From positions 1 through 22,754 of the forward strand of contig DATGYC010000394.1 in the NCBI GenBank assembly GCA_035298385.1: DNA of 22,754 nucleotides, given 5' to 3'. Within the stretch, counting starts at the first letter, position 1; each line of letters opens with the position of its first letter. Below are positions 6,929 through 14,882 of the stretch, piece after piece. A model generated the notes under the pieces. It had not been told where the DNA came from. It saw nothing but the letters and a program-made list of their open reading frames with translations, and searched no databases. The stretch is from DATGYC01 sp035298385. Lineage in GTDB: Bacteria > Bacillota > Sulfobacillia > Symbiobacteriales > Symbiobacteriaceae. Position numbers and translations under genes: made by a program.

Positions 6929-8094
6929 CGCCCTTCGCCACCTACGCCTACTTCGGGTTCCTCCTTGGCCCAGCGATTGCGGCCCTATGGCGGGGGCTAC
7001 GGGGACGGCTGACCGTCAATGTAGCGTTGGCGGTCACCGTCGTGATGCTTGCCGTCCAGTTCGACCTGATTTGGGATATGGATCCTCTGGTCACCGCGCG
7101 GCAGTTTTGGCTCCTGCTCACCTATGCGCTCTGGGAGGGGGCGCTGGTGAAGGCGTACCTTGTGGCCAAGGCCCGGGCCATGCCGAAGTGGGTCGATCGC
7201 ACCGCGGTGCTGCTCAGCCTATTGCCGCTGCTTGGCTATAAACTGCTGCCCTTTCTTGGCGTGGAAGGGGTCTGGGGCTTTCTCGGCATCTCCTACCTGA
7301 CCTTTCGCAGCCTTGATGTGATCTTTGGGATCAACGATGGGTTGATCAAGCAGGTCAGGCTGCGCGATTTTTGGCTCTACCTGCTCTTCTTCCCCACCGC
7401 TGCATCCGGGCCCGTGGACCGTTTCCGCCGGTTCGTGAAGGATTGGGAGAGACCGCGAGAGCGGGCAGAATACCTGCAGGATCTGGATGGTGCCGTGCAG
7501 CGAATCATGCGCGGGTTTCTCTACAAGTTCCTCCTGGCATACCTGGTTCGGGTCTACTGGATGGAGCCGGCGGCTGCAGGTCAGGGCTGGCTCGCTGTGC
7601 TTTCGTACATGTATGCTTATAGCCTCTATCTCTTCTTCGACTTCGCCGGCTATAGTGCGTTCGCTGTCGGGGTGAGCTATCTCGTCGGGGTGCGCTCCCC
7701 GGAGAACTTTGACAGCCCCTTCTTGGCACGGAACATCCGCGATTTCTGGAACCGGTGGCATATCAGCCTCTCGACTTGGTTCCGTGACCATGTCTACATG
7801 CGGTTTGTCATGACAGCGACGCGGCGGAAGTGGTTGGCGGACAAGTATGCCATCAGTTACCTCGGCTTTCTCATCTCCATGGGGTTGATGGGGCTCTGGC
7901 ATGGGTTGCAGTTGCACTACATTGTCTACGGACTCTACCACGCCTTGTTGATCATTGGGTTTGACTGGTTAAGTCGATGGAACAAGAGTCGCAAGATCTG
8001 GGGAACCGGGCGGTTCTGGCAGGCGCTTGGCGTTGTGATTACGTTACACGTGGTCTGCTTTGGTTTTCTGATCTTCTCCGGTCACCTATTCTAG
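6925..8094 (+). CDS. dltB: DltB, MBOAT-family D-alanyl transferase
   Basis: 389 residues, polytopic. It belongs to the membrane-bound O-acyltransferases, which accept D-alanyl groups from DltC and pass them across the membrane. The MBOAT core is clear: NFDSPFLARNIRDFWNRWHIS (His279), SLSTWFRDHVYMRF, then GLMGLWHGLQ with the invariant catalytic His326. The ATG at 6925 overlaps the dltA stop by 4 bases (ATGA), a standard sign of coupling; an open-frame extension 25 codons upstream lies inside dltA and was rejected. dltC follows after 28 bases. Confidence 0.95.
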   Translation: MTPFATYAYFGFLLGPAIAALWRGLRGRLTVNVALAVTVVMLAVQFDLIWDMDPLVTARQFWLLLTYALWEGALVKAYLVAKARAMPKWVDRTAVLLSLLPLLGYKLLPFLGVEGVWGFLGISYLTFRSLDVIFGINDGLIKQVRLRDFWLYLLFFPTAASGPVDRFRRFVKDWERPRERAEYLQDLDGAVQRIMRGFLYKFLLAYLVRVYWMEPAAAGQGWLAVLSYMYAYSLYLFFDFAGYSAFAVGVSYLVGVRSPENFDSPFLARNIRDFWNRWHISLSTWFRDHVYMRFVMTATRRKWLADKYAISYLGFLISMGLMGLWHGLQLHYIVYGLYHALLIIGFDWLSRWNKSRKIWGTGRFWQALGVVITLHVVCFGFLIFSGHLF

Positions 8095-8122
8095 CTACCG
8101 TATCGCGCAAGGGGGAGAGCGA

Positions 8123-8365
8123 ATGACGATTCTGGAGCGGGTTACAGACGTGATCGCGCGCATCGCTGGGGATGAGGAGCCGAGGCGCAACCCTGAGGTC
8201 CACCTCTATGAGACGGGGTTGATCGACTCTTTCGGGACGGTGGAACTGATGCTCGCCTTGGAACAGGAGTTTGGCACAGCCTTTTCGCCGGCCGAGTTCG
8301 ATCCGGAGGCGTGGGCGACGCCGGCGAAGATCGCTGAGATCGTTGGTGAGCGAGCCGGCCAGTAG
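8123..8365 (+). CDS. dltC: DltC, D-alanyl carrier protein
   Basis: 80 residues, the expected size for this acyl-carrier-like protein. The phosphopantetheine attachment serine is Ser36 in LIDSFGTVEL. It receives D-alanine from DltA and presents it to DltB. GGGGGAG upstream of the ATG is a good binding site. It is the last gene of the operon, followed by a terminator at 8407-8443. All five dlt genes are present and intact, so the pathway should be functional. Confidence 0.94.
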   Translation: MTILERVTDVIARIAGDEEPRRNPEVHLYETGLIDSFGTVELMLALEQEFGTAFSPAEFDPEAWATPAKIAEIVGERAGQ

Positions 8366-8406
8366 AGCGACTTGGTTGGCGCCGTTTCGTCGTAGACGTG
8401 TTCATC

Positions 8407-8443
8407 AAAAAGCCCATCCCACTCCATAGGGGGTGGGCTTTTT
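8407..8443 (+). terminator. Intrinsic terminator of the dlt operon
   Basis: AAAAAGCCCA pairs with TGGGCTTTTT. A single bulged T separates this from an inner CCC/GGG stem, and the loop is 10 bases. The T run is built into the 3' arm. It ends the dlt transcript 40 bases after dltC. Confidence 0.9.
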
Positions 8444-8473
8444 CATTGCCGTGATGCGAAGAGTGCCTAGTTG

Positions 8474-8489
8474 GTGCGGATGTCCGCAC
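8474..8489. promoter_or_regulatory. Perfect 16-bp palindrome, candidate operator
   Basis: GTGCGGA-TG-TCCGCAC is a 7+7 perfect inverted repeat lying 60 bases before the serine-hydrolase start. A weak -10 candidate, TATACC (8509-8514), lies 20 bases downstream, which would place the palindrome over the -35 region. It could be a repressor or activator site, or a short hairpin. The cognate regulator is unknown. Confidence 0.4.
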
Positions 8490-8549
8490 ACTTACTCGGG
8501 GTTGGACGTATACCGACATTGGAGTGGTCGACGGAAAAGAGGGATTGGA

Positions 8550-9341
8550 TTGCCCAAACTACCCTTCTCCAGCCGATGGGTTCGCCAACTCCTCCTGGAG
8601 CGGATCGGTAATCGTCAGCCTAACGTGGGCGTCTTTGTGACCGACTTGGCAACAGGGGCCACTGTACAGATCAATCCTGACAAATCATTCAAGGCGGCAT
8701 CCGTCGCCAAGATCCCAGTAGCTATGACGGTCTTGCACCTCGTGACGGAGGGCGCCATCAGCCTTGACGACCAGGTGACCTATCAGGCCAAGACCGACTA
8801 CGCAGAGGGCGCCGGCAGCCTTCGTTACGCGCTCCAGGATGGCGACAAAGTCAGCGTGGGCTACCTGCTCGATCGGCTGATTCGGGTCTCGGACAACGTT
8901 GCCTGGAACATGTTGGAACGATACATCGGGGCCGGAACCATCAACCAGTACATGCAGTCGCAGGGGGTCCAGACCCCCTACACCGAGACAGGGAATCGCC
9001 TGACGCCCCGGGATACCAATACCTTGCTGGTGCGGCTGAACGGATTGCAGGCAGGCATCTCGCCGGAATTGACGCGGTGGCTGATCGATCTGATGGCGAC
9101 CACTGCCTATCGGGATCGGATCCCAGCCAAACTGCCGCCAGAGGTCTACGCCGCCGAGAAGGTTGGGACGTTGGCGGACGTCATACACGATGTGGGGCTT
9201 GTCTACGCCCCGCAGCGCTCCTTTGCCATCTCGGTCATGACAGAGAACATCCCGGAGCGCGAGGCGGCTGATCTGATTGCGGATCTAGCTGCCCGCGTCT
9301 ACTGGTACGAGGACTGGCTGGTTAACGCTGGTGGGTCCTGA
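8550..9341 (+). CDS. Serine hydrolase of the class A beta-lactamase-like family
   Basis: 263 residues. Active-site motifs: SVAK with Ser51 and Lys54, SDN at 114-116, and KVG at 204-206 in place of the usual KTG/KSG. The general-base Glu of the omega loop (ExxLN in true class A enzymes) is not evident; the region reads TETGNRLTPRD. No signal peptide or membrane helix is visible. A periplasmic-type resistance enzyme is therefore unlikely, and a peptidase/esterase-like serine hydrolase or a non-classically exported protein is more plausible. The TTG at 8550 has AGAGGG 6 bases upstream. The longest open frame starts at 8433 inside the dlt terminator and was rejected. It lies downstream of the dlt operon but is separately transcribed. 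Confidence 0.78.
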   Translation: MPKLPFSSRWVRQLLLERIGNRQPNVGVFVTDLATGATVQINPDKSFKAASVAKIPVAMTVLHLVTEGAISLDDQVTYQAKTDYAEGAGSLRYALQDGDKVSVGYLLDRLIRVSDNVAWNMLERYIGAGTINQYMQSQGVQTPYTETGNRLTPRDTNTLLVRLNGLQAGISPELTRWLIDLMATTAYRDRIPAKLPPEVYAAEKVGTLADVIHDVGLVYAPQRSFAISVMTENIPEREAADLIADLAARVYWYEDWLVNAGGS

Positions 9342-9347
9342 CGTGAA

Positions 9348-9373
9348 GAGGATCGGGCAGACGCCCGATCCTC
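9348..9373 (+). terminator. Terminator of the serine hydrolase gene
   Basis: GAGGATCGGGC pairs perfectly with GCCCGATCCTC around a 4-base loop, 6 bases after the stop. The tail TCTCGTATG is only moderately T-rich. Confidence 0.65.
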
Positions 9374-9389
9374 TCTCGTATGACGAAAA

Positions 9390-9422
9390 GGGAGATGCGG
9401 CGCACTTGGCGCCACATCTCCC
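9390..9422 (-). terminator. Terminator of the GON-domain gene
   Basis: GGGAGATG and GGCGC pair with GCGCC and CATCTCCC across one mismatch, with a 5-base loop. On the minus strand TTTTCGTC follows directly. With the preceding hairpin it separates two convergent genes. Confidence 0.8.
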
Positions 9423-9446
9423 GGGCTCGCTGTGAAACCGTGGGCT

Positions 9447-11561
9447 CTACAGGGCCGGGGCGAGCTGGATCAGGATGGCTGCCTGCTCCGCGGTCAGTGT
9501 CTTGCCAGCCTGTGCTTGCACCTGGTTGATGTAGGCGCCAATCTGGCCGGCCTTGCTGTTGGCATTTCCCTTGGCGGCCGACGCCATGGCGGCGTCAAGC
9601 TTGGCACAGAGAGCGTTAGCAATGCCCTTGTTGCTGACAAACTGCTGGGTCAGGTTGCACAGGCTGTCAGAGCCGATGACTACGCTGAAGCTGCTGGAGG
9701 CGCTACCCACGTTGCCTGCGTTGTCCGTGGCGCTGGCGCTGATCGAGTTGCTGCCCAGGGCGAAGTTATAGGCCGGGCCCGTAATCGCCTGGCAGGTGTT
9801 CGCAGCGACGCCGGACAGGCTGTCCGACGCTGAGCAGGTGATGCTGATCTGCTGATCCACCGTGTAGGTGCCAGCGTTGCCCGCATAGGAGACGGTGGGA
9901 GCGGTCTGGTCGACGTTGATGCCGGCAACCATGGTGCTGGCCGTGTTGGCGGCCCAGTCTGCAGCGCTGCCGGACACGCTCTGGTTGGCGCCTTCACCCA
10001 GGGTCGTGGCGCCAGCGCAGGTGGCTACACCCGAAATTGTGTCAGCGCAGGTGAAGCTTACATGCACGGCGGCGTTGTACCAGCCGGCAGCGTTGGCCAT
10101 CCGGTCGGTGTTGCCTGTGATGGTGGGAGCGGTCATGTCAACGTTAATGCCGCTAACCGTGGCGCTGGCCGTGTTGGCGGCCCGATCGGCGGTGCTGCCG
10201 GTCACGCTCTGATTGGCACCTTCACTCAGGGTGGTGGCATCGGCGCAGGTGGCTACACCCGAGAGGGCGTCAGCGCACGTGAAGCTCACAGTCACGGCGG
10301 CGTTGTACCAGCCAGCGGCGTTGGCCATCTGGTCGGTGCTCCCCGCGATGGTGGGGGCGGTGAGGTCGATGTTGATGTTGCTGACCATCGCACTGGTGGC
10401 GTTGCCAGCGTTGTCCACGGCGTTACCTTCGACGATGTGGTTCACACCTTCGGTGCTCACCGTGATCGGGGCTTCGCAGGACTGCACACCCGACAGGGTG
10501 TCCGAGCAGGTAAAGGTGACGGTGACAGGCTGGTTGGACCAACCGGTGGTGCTGGCGCTACCGATAATCATCGGCGCCATCTTGTCGATCTGCACCAGTA
10601 CGGTCTGGGCGGCCTCCACGTTGCCCGCCTGGTCCACACTCCAGAAGGCGAGGCTGTGGGCGCCCTCGGGGCTGATCAGCACACTCGTACCTTGCTGTAC
10701 CGGATTGTTGTCCAACTGCCAGTAGGTGGCGGCGACGGACGAGTCATCGGTGGCGGAGAGGGTGACGGTCACGTCGTGATTCTGCCAGCCGGACGGCGCC
10801 ATGGCCGTGGTTACGGGCGGCGTCTGGTCCATCGGGACCAGTGGCGTCAGTAGCTTCAGCTTGAGCGGACCGGTCGGACCGGCCCCACCGCACCAGCCGC
10901 CACCGGTCATGTTGACCACCTGGCGGTTCGCATCCATGGAGATGCTGCCGTTTTGGGCCCAACCGCCGACGGCGAAGGAGACGCTGTCGTCAATGGCGAA
11001 GTCGGTGCCGGTCAGATCCACGTTGGCCCTGCCGTGGTTCGAGTACATGTTATAGCAGTCACTGGCGTTGGCGTAGTCTGCCGTCCGAGGTGTCGGCTTG
11101 AAGCTCGGGTTCTGGGGATCGTAGCCGTTGCTGCCGATGGAGACCAGATTGGCAAAGGTCACGTCCTTCTGGTCGACGACGAGGGTCACTGGGTCAAGGC
11201 GAATCTTGAGGTAGCTGGTGTTGGCGTCGGTGCCATAGATTAGGTAGTTGCGGGTGTAGTAGACCACGTGGGCGCCCGGAGAGAAGGAGTAGTTGTAGGA
11301 GCCACCGGTATGGGCCAGGGAGATGTACTCCTTAGGCGTGCCGGCCATGTCGGCGCAGTAGATCTGCGCGGTGTGACTCTGCAGGGCTAGCGTATACGGA
11401 CCGTCAGCCGCCGCCGGATTCTGCAGGCGGACCTCCGCACAGGACTGAGGTAGCGGGGCGGCGGACGCAGAGGCCGGGAGGAGCGCAGCGAGGATGAGTG
11501 CAACCATCATGAGTAACAGGGTCGCGCGGGATAGATTCGACTGCGTACGGTGCGAGTGCAT
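9447..11561 (-). CDS. Secreted GON-domain protein with Ig-like repeats and C-terminal FIMAH-like domain
   Basis: 704 residues. A signal peptide (about residues 1-34, ending ASASA) is followed by a GON domain at about 38-235. Its markers are a CAEV start, DGPYTL, IYCADM, PKEYISL, KIRLDPVTLVV, a D-x-x-F strand, ASDCYNM, DLTGTDFAI and the GGGWCGG ending; cysteines are at 41, 69, 169 and 224. An OmpL47/Ig-type module (about 246-328) and four further Ig-like modules (about 328-630) follow. Two of these are nearly identical 76-residue copies, and each carries a Cys pair. The last 70 residues resemble FIMAH, a surface-associated C-terminal domain. No protease motif or LPXTG anchor was seen, so a carbohydrate- or matrix-binding surface role is inferred. 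ATG 11561 has GGGGGA 9 bases upstream and gives a clean signal peptide; a GTG/ATG extension upstream was rejected. Confidence 0.8.
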   Translation of the reverse strand: MHSHRTQSNLSRATLLLMMVALILAALLPASASAAPLPQSCAEVRLQNPAAADGPYTLALQSHTAQIYCADMAGTPKEYISLAHTGGSYNYSFSPGAHVVYYTRNYLIYGTDANTSYLKIRLDPVTLVVDQKDVTFANLVSIGSNGYDPQNPSFKPTPRTADYANASDCYNMYSNHGRANVDLTGTDFAIDDSVSFAVGGWAQNGSISMDANRQVVNMTGGGWCGGAGPTGPLKLKLLTPLVPMDQTPPVTTAMAPSGWQNHDVTVTLSATDDSSVAATYWQLDNNPVQQGTSVLISPEGAHSLAFWSVDQAGNVEAAQTVLVQIDKMAPMIIGSASTTGWSNQPVTVTFTCSDTLSGVQSCEAPITVSTEGVNHIVEGNAVDNAGNATSAMVSNINIDLTAPTIAGSTDQMANAAGWYNAAVTVSFTCADALSGVATCADATTLSEGANQSVTGSTADRAANTASATVSGINVDMTAPTITGNTDRMANAAGWYNAAVHVSFTCADTISGVATCAGATTLGEGANQSVSGSAADWAANTASTMVAGINVDQTAPTVSYAGNAGTYTVDQQISITCSASDSLSGVAANTCQAITGPAYNFALGSNSISASATDNAGNVGSASSSFSVVIGSDSLCNLTQQFVSNKGIANALCAKLDAAMASAAKGNANSKAGQIGAYINQVQAQAGKTLTAEQAAILIQLAPAL
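9900..10355 (-). repeat. Two tandem 228-bp coding repeats
   Basis: Two adjacent in-frame 228-bp units encode 76-residue Ig-like modules (residues 403-478 and 479-554 of the protein) that differ at few positions: MANAAGWYNAAV, VSFTCAD, SGVATCA, EGANQSV and AANTAS all recur. A more diverged 74-residue relative precedes them. This suggests recent duplication, and copy number may vary between strains. Confidence 0.88.
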
Positions 11562-11696
11562 GAATGAAATTCCCCCAGTAGAGATTGCCATGGCAGGCAA
11601 GAGACGCAGGTGGCTCCCCTTCCCCAAGGAGTTCCATCGGTTCTACACCGGATGGGGCCTGATCTGCGCCTGACCTTACACAGCCATAAATACACT

Positions 11697-11713
11697 ATAC
11701 GTTTTTTACGTAT
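11697..11713. promoter_or_regulatory. Inverted repeat in an AT-rich leader region
   Basis: ATACGT, five T, ACGTAT forms a perfect 6+6 inverted repeat within an AT-rich stretch (about 11680-11770) upstream of the GON gene and downstream of the LuxR-type regulator gene. It could be an operator for the neighbouring regulator or part of the GON gene's promoter. No convincing -35/-10 pair was found. The rest of 11562-11772 holds only the roughly 135-base leader of the GON gene. Confidence 0.3.
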
Positions 11714-11772
11714 GTTCATTCATGGACAGAAATACTCAATCTTCATACGAAGCAATATTCAGATAATACTCG

Positions 11773-14685
11773 CTACAGAAGACCGCCATCTCTGGCGAAG
11801 TGGACGAGACTCAGGCGGTTGCGCACACCATGCCGGGTGTACATGCGATCGAGGTGATTCGCGACCGTACGCGGGCTGAGTACCAGGCGAGTAGCGATCT
11901 CCGCACTGGTCAGACCCTCATCCAGCAAGCGGATGATCTCCAGTTCACGCGCACTGAACTGTGCGTCCGACTTGGGCTTGGCCTTGACCTCCTTATTGCG
12001 AGGCGCTAGGCCGGCTTGCCAGCGGTGTACGCGATCGATCCAGAGATCGGCCCCCAACTGAGCGAAGACCTGCAGGCTCCGCCTAGCCTGCTGGGAGGCG
12101 CCCCGGCGGTCTGTAGCCGCCAGCAATTTGGCCTGTTCGAAGCGGGCACGAGCAGCATCAAAGGGCATGGCGAGCCGCTCGAATTGCTCGGCCGCCGTGG
12201 CGAAGGCGATCATGGCCGCTTCGGCATGGCCGACAGTTCGGTCGGCGAGTCCCGTAACCCAGGTGCCCAGCGCAGCGACCAGCGGCAGGTTCAGGCTCCC
12301 CATGGCCGTGAGCAGGAAGGCGAGATTGCGGACTTCGTCCACGGCGCCCAGCGCCGCCTGCGCCTCTGCCAACAGGGCGAGGCCCAGGGGGGCTAGCGAC
12401 CAGGTGTGCAGTCGCGCTGCCGTCTCGGCTGCCCGTTGATAGTCACCGTCGTCGAAGGCGAGTAGCGCCTCTGCGTAATCGCAGTCGGTGATGAAGGGCC
12501 GCGGGTACTGAGCCGCCTCGTGGAGACAGGCCCGAGCCTGATCCAGGGCGCCCCGCCGGATCAGAATCACGGCGCGGGCGCCCAGGTTGGCCCGGGGCAG
12601 GCCCTGGATAAAGGGCTCCAGCGGCGCGCTCTGATCGCTGACTTGCAACGCCTCCTCCCAGTGACCACCTAGGGTCTCCGCCATGGAGAGCGTGGGTCCC
12701 ACGGCGTGCTGGGCCACCAGCAGATACCCGCGGGGAAGTTGCACCAGCGCGTCGCGCAGCACCGCTACGGCTTCGCGGTGGGCGCCCCGCAGCAACAGAA
12801 TGTGCGCATGGTCGAGGGCGGCCATCACGATCAGGTTCGGGTCCTCCGATCGCTTGGCCTCCTGCAGAGAGGCCTGTGCCAGGGAGTGAGCGGTCTCCAC
12901 TTGGGCAGAGAGCAACTCAACCCACGTCTGTGCGTGTAGATGCCAGGCGCGGGCCACGGACGTGTGAAGCAGATCGGCGACCCGGGCCAAGTCGGCCGCA
13001 ACCTCGGGGAGGGTTGCGGTCTCGGACCGCAACAGGTGCACGTTGAAGCGCAGTCCGTAGAGATGGGGCAGTTCCGGGCTCCTACCGTCGGCTCCCACCT
13101 GCGCCAGGCCGTCTTGCACATGGGACTCTGTCGCGTCCAGATCGCCCAGCATGAACTCGATGTAGGCGGTGTGCCGGTGGATGGCGCCCGCCCCGTGCAG
13201 ATCGCCGCGCTCCTCGCAGACGGCGAGTGCCTCGCACAGGCATTCGCGGGCCCGGGCGAGTTCGCCCGCCAGGGCCAGGGCCTGGCCCAGTCCCAGCAAG
13301 ACCACGGGCAGTCGTTCGGGCAGTAGCCCACCACGCACCAGCGCCAGCGCCGCCCGATAGTAATCGATCGCATCCGGGCCGCAAACGGGGAGAGCTTCCT
13401 CTGCAGCCCTCAGGATGACCTGGAGCGCCCGAAGCGCGTCGGGAGCGCCGCCTGACCCTACATACTGGCGCGCTAAGCGATCCAGGGGAGCGGGGGTTAC
13501 GCCCTCCAGGGCGGAGGCGACCTGTGCGTGGTACTGGCGCCGCACCAGGGAAGGTAGCTCCATGTACAGTACGTTCTGCAGGAACGGATGGGTAAGGCTG
13601 ACCTGCACGGAGAGGTCCCTCGCCCGCTCCTGGGCGTGGATCAGGCCGGCCATCTGCAGTGACGCCAGGTGAGCCAACAGTAGCGCGGGATCGCACTGCA
13701 TGGCCTGGGCAAGCTCACCTTGTTGAGCCGTACCGCCCATCACGGCAAGGAGATCGAGGATCTGCCGTTCTTGGGGACCCACCGGAAGCAGTCGCTCCAG
13801 GATGACCTCTCGGGCAGCCGGTACTGAGTGGTGGTCTGCGGCTGGACTCAAGCCTACGGCCCCGCCTACTCGAGTGAGCAGGCCCGATGCCTGCAAGGAG
13901 TCCAGCAGGGAGAGGGTGATGAGCGGAGTACCCATCGCTCGGGCTTCCAGGTACGCTAGAAGGGTGCGCGCGGGCCGACCGCCCACCCGCTGGCCCGTCA
14001 GCAGCTCCACATCAGTAGGTGAGAGCCGCCCAAGCTGGATCTCCTCGGACAGGCCGTGGCGCGCTAAGGCGAGCAACGGTACACGAAGGTGACGCAGGCC
14101 ATTCGCCTCGTCGTTGCGATAGGTGGCCAGGAGCAGCACCTTGTGGCTGCGGATGTTGCGTGCTAGATAGTAGAAGACCTCGACCGATGCCGGATCGGCC
14201 AGATGAAGGTCATCGATGCACCAGACCAGGGGGCGCCCCTGCGCGAGGCGCCCGGCCAGTCGAACCACCTCTTCCAGCAGATGCACCTGTTCGAGCGGAT
14301 GGGCCGGTCCGTCCCCGGCGAAGGGGAGCCCGCCGATCAACCGGTTCAGGTTCGGCAGGTCGGCGAGTAGCTCGGTCTGCTGCGGTGACGCAAGTTGGCG
14401 CAAGTAAGGCCCCAGCGAGCTGATGAGGGGGGCGTAGGGGAGGCGGTCATCCAGCGGGTAGGCACGGCCCATCAGCACCAGGTGACCGCGGCTCTGAGCC
14501 ACACAGGTGAGCTCATGGGCCAGACGACTCCTGCCCATGCCCATCGTGCCGGCGAGCAGGACGGTTCGACCGGTCCCATGGGCGGCACGGTCGAGCGCAG
14601 TGGTTAGCCGCTGCAGTTCGGTGGTCCGTCCGATCAGGGGAGTAGGCTCCTGTTGCGGCGGGGTGTGGCGTAGTGTGCGGATCAT
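11773..14685 (-). CDS. LAL-type LuxR-family transcriptional regulator with N-terminal AAA ATPase
   Basis: 970 residues, typical of large ATP-binding LuxR (LAL/MalT-like) activators. An N-terminal NTPase (about 15-300) carries a P-loop-like GTMGMGRS at 46-53 and Walker B LVWCIDD at 153-159. A long alpha-helical TPR-like region (about 370-890) follows. The C-terminal LuxR HTH is FSARELEIIRLLDEGLTSAEIA with SPRTVANHLDRMYTRHGVRNR. The invariant Walker A lysine is replaced by Arg52, so ATP turnover may be weak or absent. The ligand is unknown, and no autoinducer-binding domain is present. The ATG has GGGAGG 6 bases upstream. It lies directly upstream of the GON-domain gene on the same strand and is its plausible regulator, by position only. 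Confidence 0.88.
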   Translation of the reverse strand: MIRTLRHTPPQQEPTPLIGRTTELQRLTTALDRAAHGTGRTVLLAGTMGMGRSRLAHELTCVAQSRGHLVLMGRAYPLDDRLPYAPLISSLGPYLRQLASPQQTELLADLPNLNRLIGGLPFAGDGPAHPLEQVHLLEEVVRLAGRLAQGRPLVWCIDDLHLADPASVEVFYYLARNIRSHKVLLLATYRNDEANGLRHLRVPLLALARHGLSEEIQLGRLSPTDVELLTGQRVGGRPARTLLAYLEARAMGTPLITLSLLDSLQASGLLTRVGGAVGLSPAADHHSVPAAREVILERLLPVGPQERQILDLLAVMGGTAQQGELAQAMQCDPALLLAHLASLQMAGLIHAQERARDLSVQVSLTHPFLQNVLYMELPSLVRRQYHAQVASALEGVTPAPLDRLARQYVGSGGAPDALRALQVILRAAEEALPVCGPDAIDYYRAALALVRGGLLPERLPVVLLGLGQALALAGELARARECLCEALAVCEERGDLHGAGAIHRHTAYIEFMLGDLDATESHVQDGLAQVGADGRSPELPHLYGLRFNVHLLRSETATLPEVAADLARVADLLHTSVARAWHLHAQTWVELLSAQVETAHSLAQASLQEAKRSEDPNLIVMAALDHAHILLLRGAHREAVAVLRDALVQLPRGYLLVAQHAVGPTLSMAETLGGHWEEALQVSDQSAPLEPFIQGLPRANLGARAVILIRRGALDQARACLHEAAQYPRPFITDCDYAEALLAFDDGDYQRAAETAARLHTWSLAPLGLALLAEAQAALGAVDEVRNLAFLLTAMGSLNLPLVAALGTWVTGLADRTVGHAEAAMIAFATAAEQFERLAMPFDAARARFEQAKLLAATDRRGASQQARRSLQVFAQLGADLWIDRVHRWQAGLAPRNKEVKAKPKSDAQFSARELEIIRLLDEGLTSAEIATRLVLSPRTVANHLDRMYTRHGVRNRLSLVHFARDGGLL

Positions 14686-14834
14686 GATGGACCTCCCATT
14701 ACTGGCTGACCTGATCTCTTACTACCAATCTGAACCGCTCTTAGAGTATTTCTAGGGCATAATTCGAACTCCTTGATCTATTTGTCTCGGATTTTATGAT
14801 TGTGCGATGATACCGACGATCGATCGCGCAGAGA

Positions 14835-14866
14835 AAGGGGGCGCCCTCAGCTGAAGGCGCCCCCTT
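14835..14866 (-). terminator. Terminator of the CPBP protease gene
   Basis: AAGGGGGCGCC pairs perfectly with GGCGCCCCCTT, with an inner TCAGCTGA palindrome as the loop. On the minus strand TTTCTCTG follows. The remaining 150 bases up to the LuxR gene start are AT-rich leader with no gene seen. Confidence 0.75.
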
Positions 14867-14882
14867 GTCATGATTGCCAATC

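Noticed and set aside
5471..8365. dltA and dltC as a nonribosomal peptide synthetase fragment
   Set aside because: The order with dltD, dltX and the MBOAT gene dltB and the sizes fit D-alanylation exactly; no condensation or thioesterase domain is present.
8433..8549. N-terminal extension of the serine hydrolase
   Set aside because: It would start inside the dlt terminator hairpin and lacks a binding site; TTG at 8550 has AGAGGG at good spacing.
8550..9341. Antibiotic resistance beta-lactamase
   Set aside because: No export signal, no clear omega-loop Glu and KVG instead of KTG make true class A activity unlikely.
10062..10853. 263-residue plus-strand frame opposite the GON/Ig gene
   Set aside because: Its repetitive Gly/Val/His composition mirrors the Ig repeats read on the other strand; there is no domain and the minus-strand protein is clearly real.
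13082..13696. Long open frames opposite or in other frames of the LuxR-type gene (for example 204 residues)
   Set aside because: They are rich in Arg, Pro and Gly without domains, as expected for shadows of a GC-rich gene, and lie wholly within the 970-residue gene, which has clear domains.
11773..14685. Quorum-sensing LuxR receptor
   Set aside because: The N-terminus is an ATPase followed by TPR-like helices, not an autoinducer-binding domain; this is the LAL/MalT-like type.
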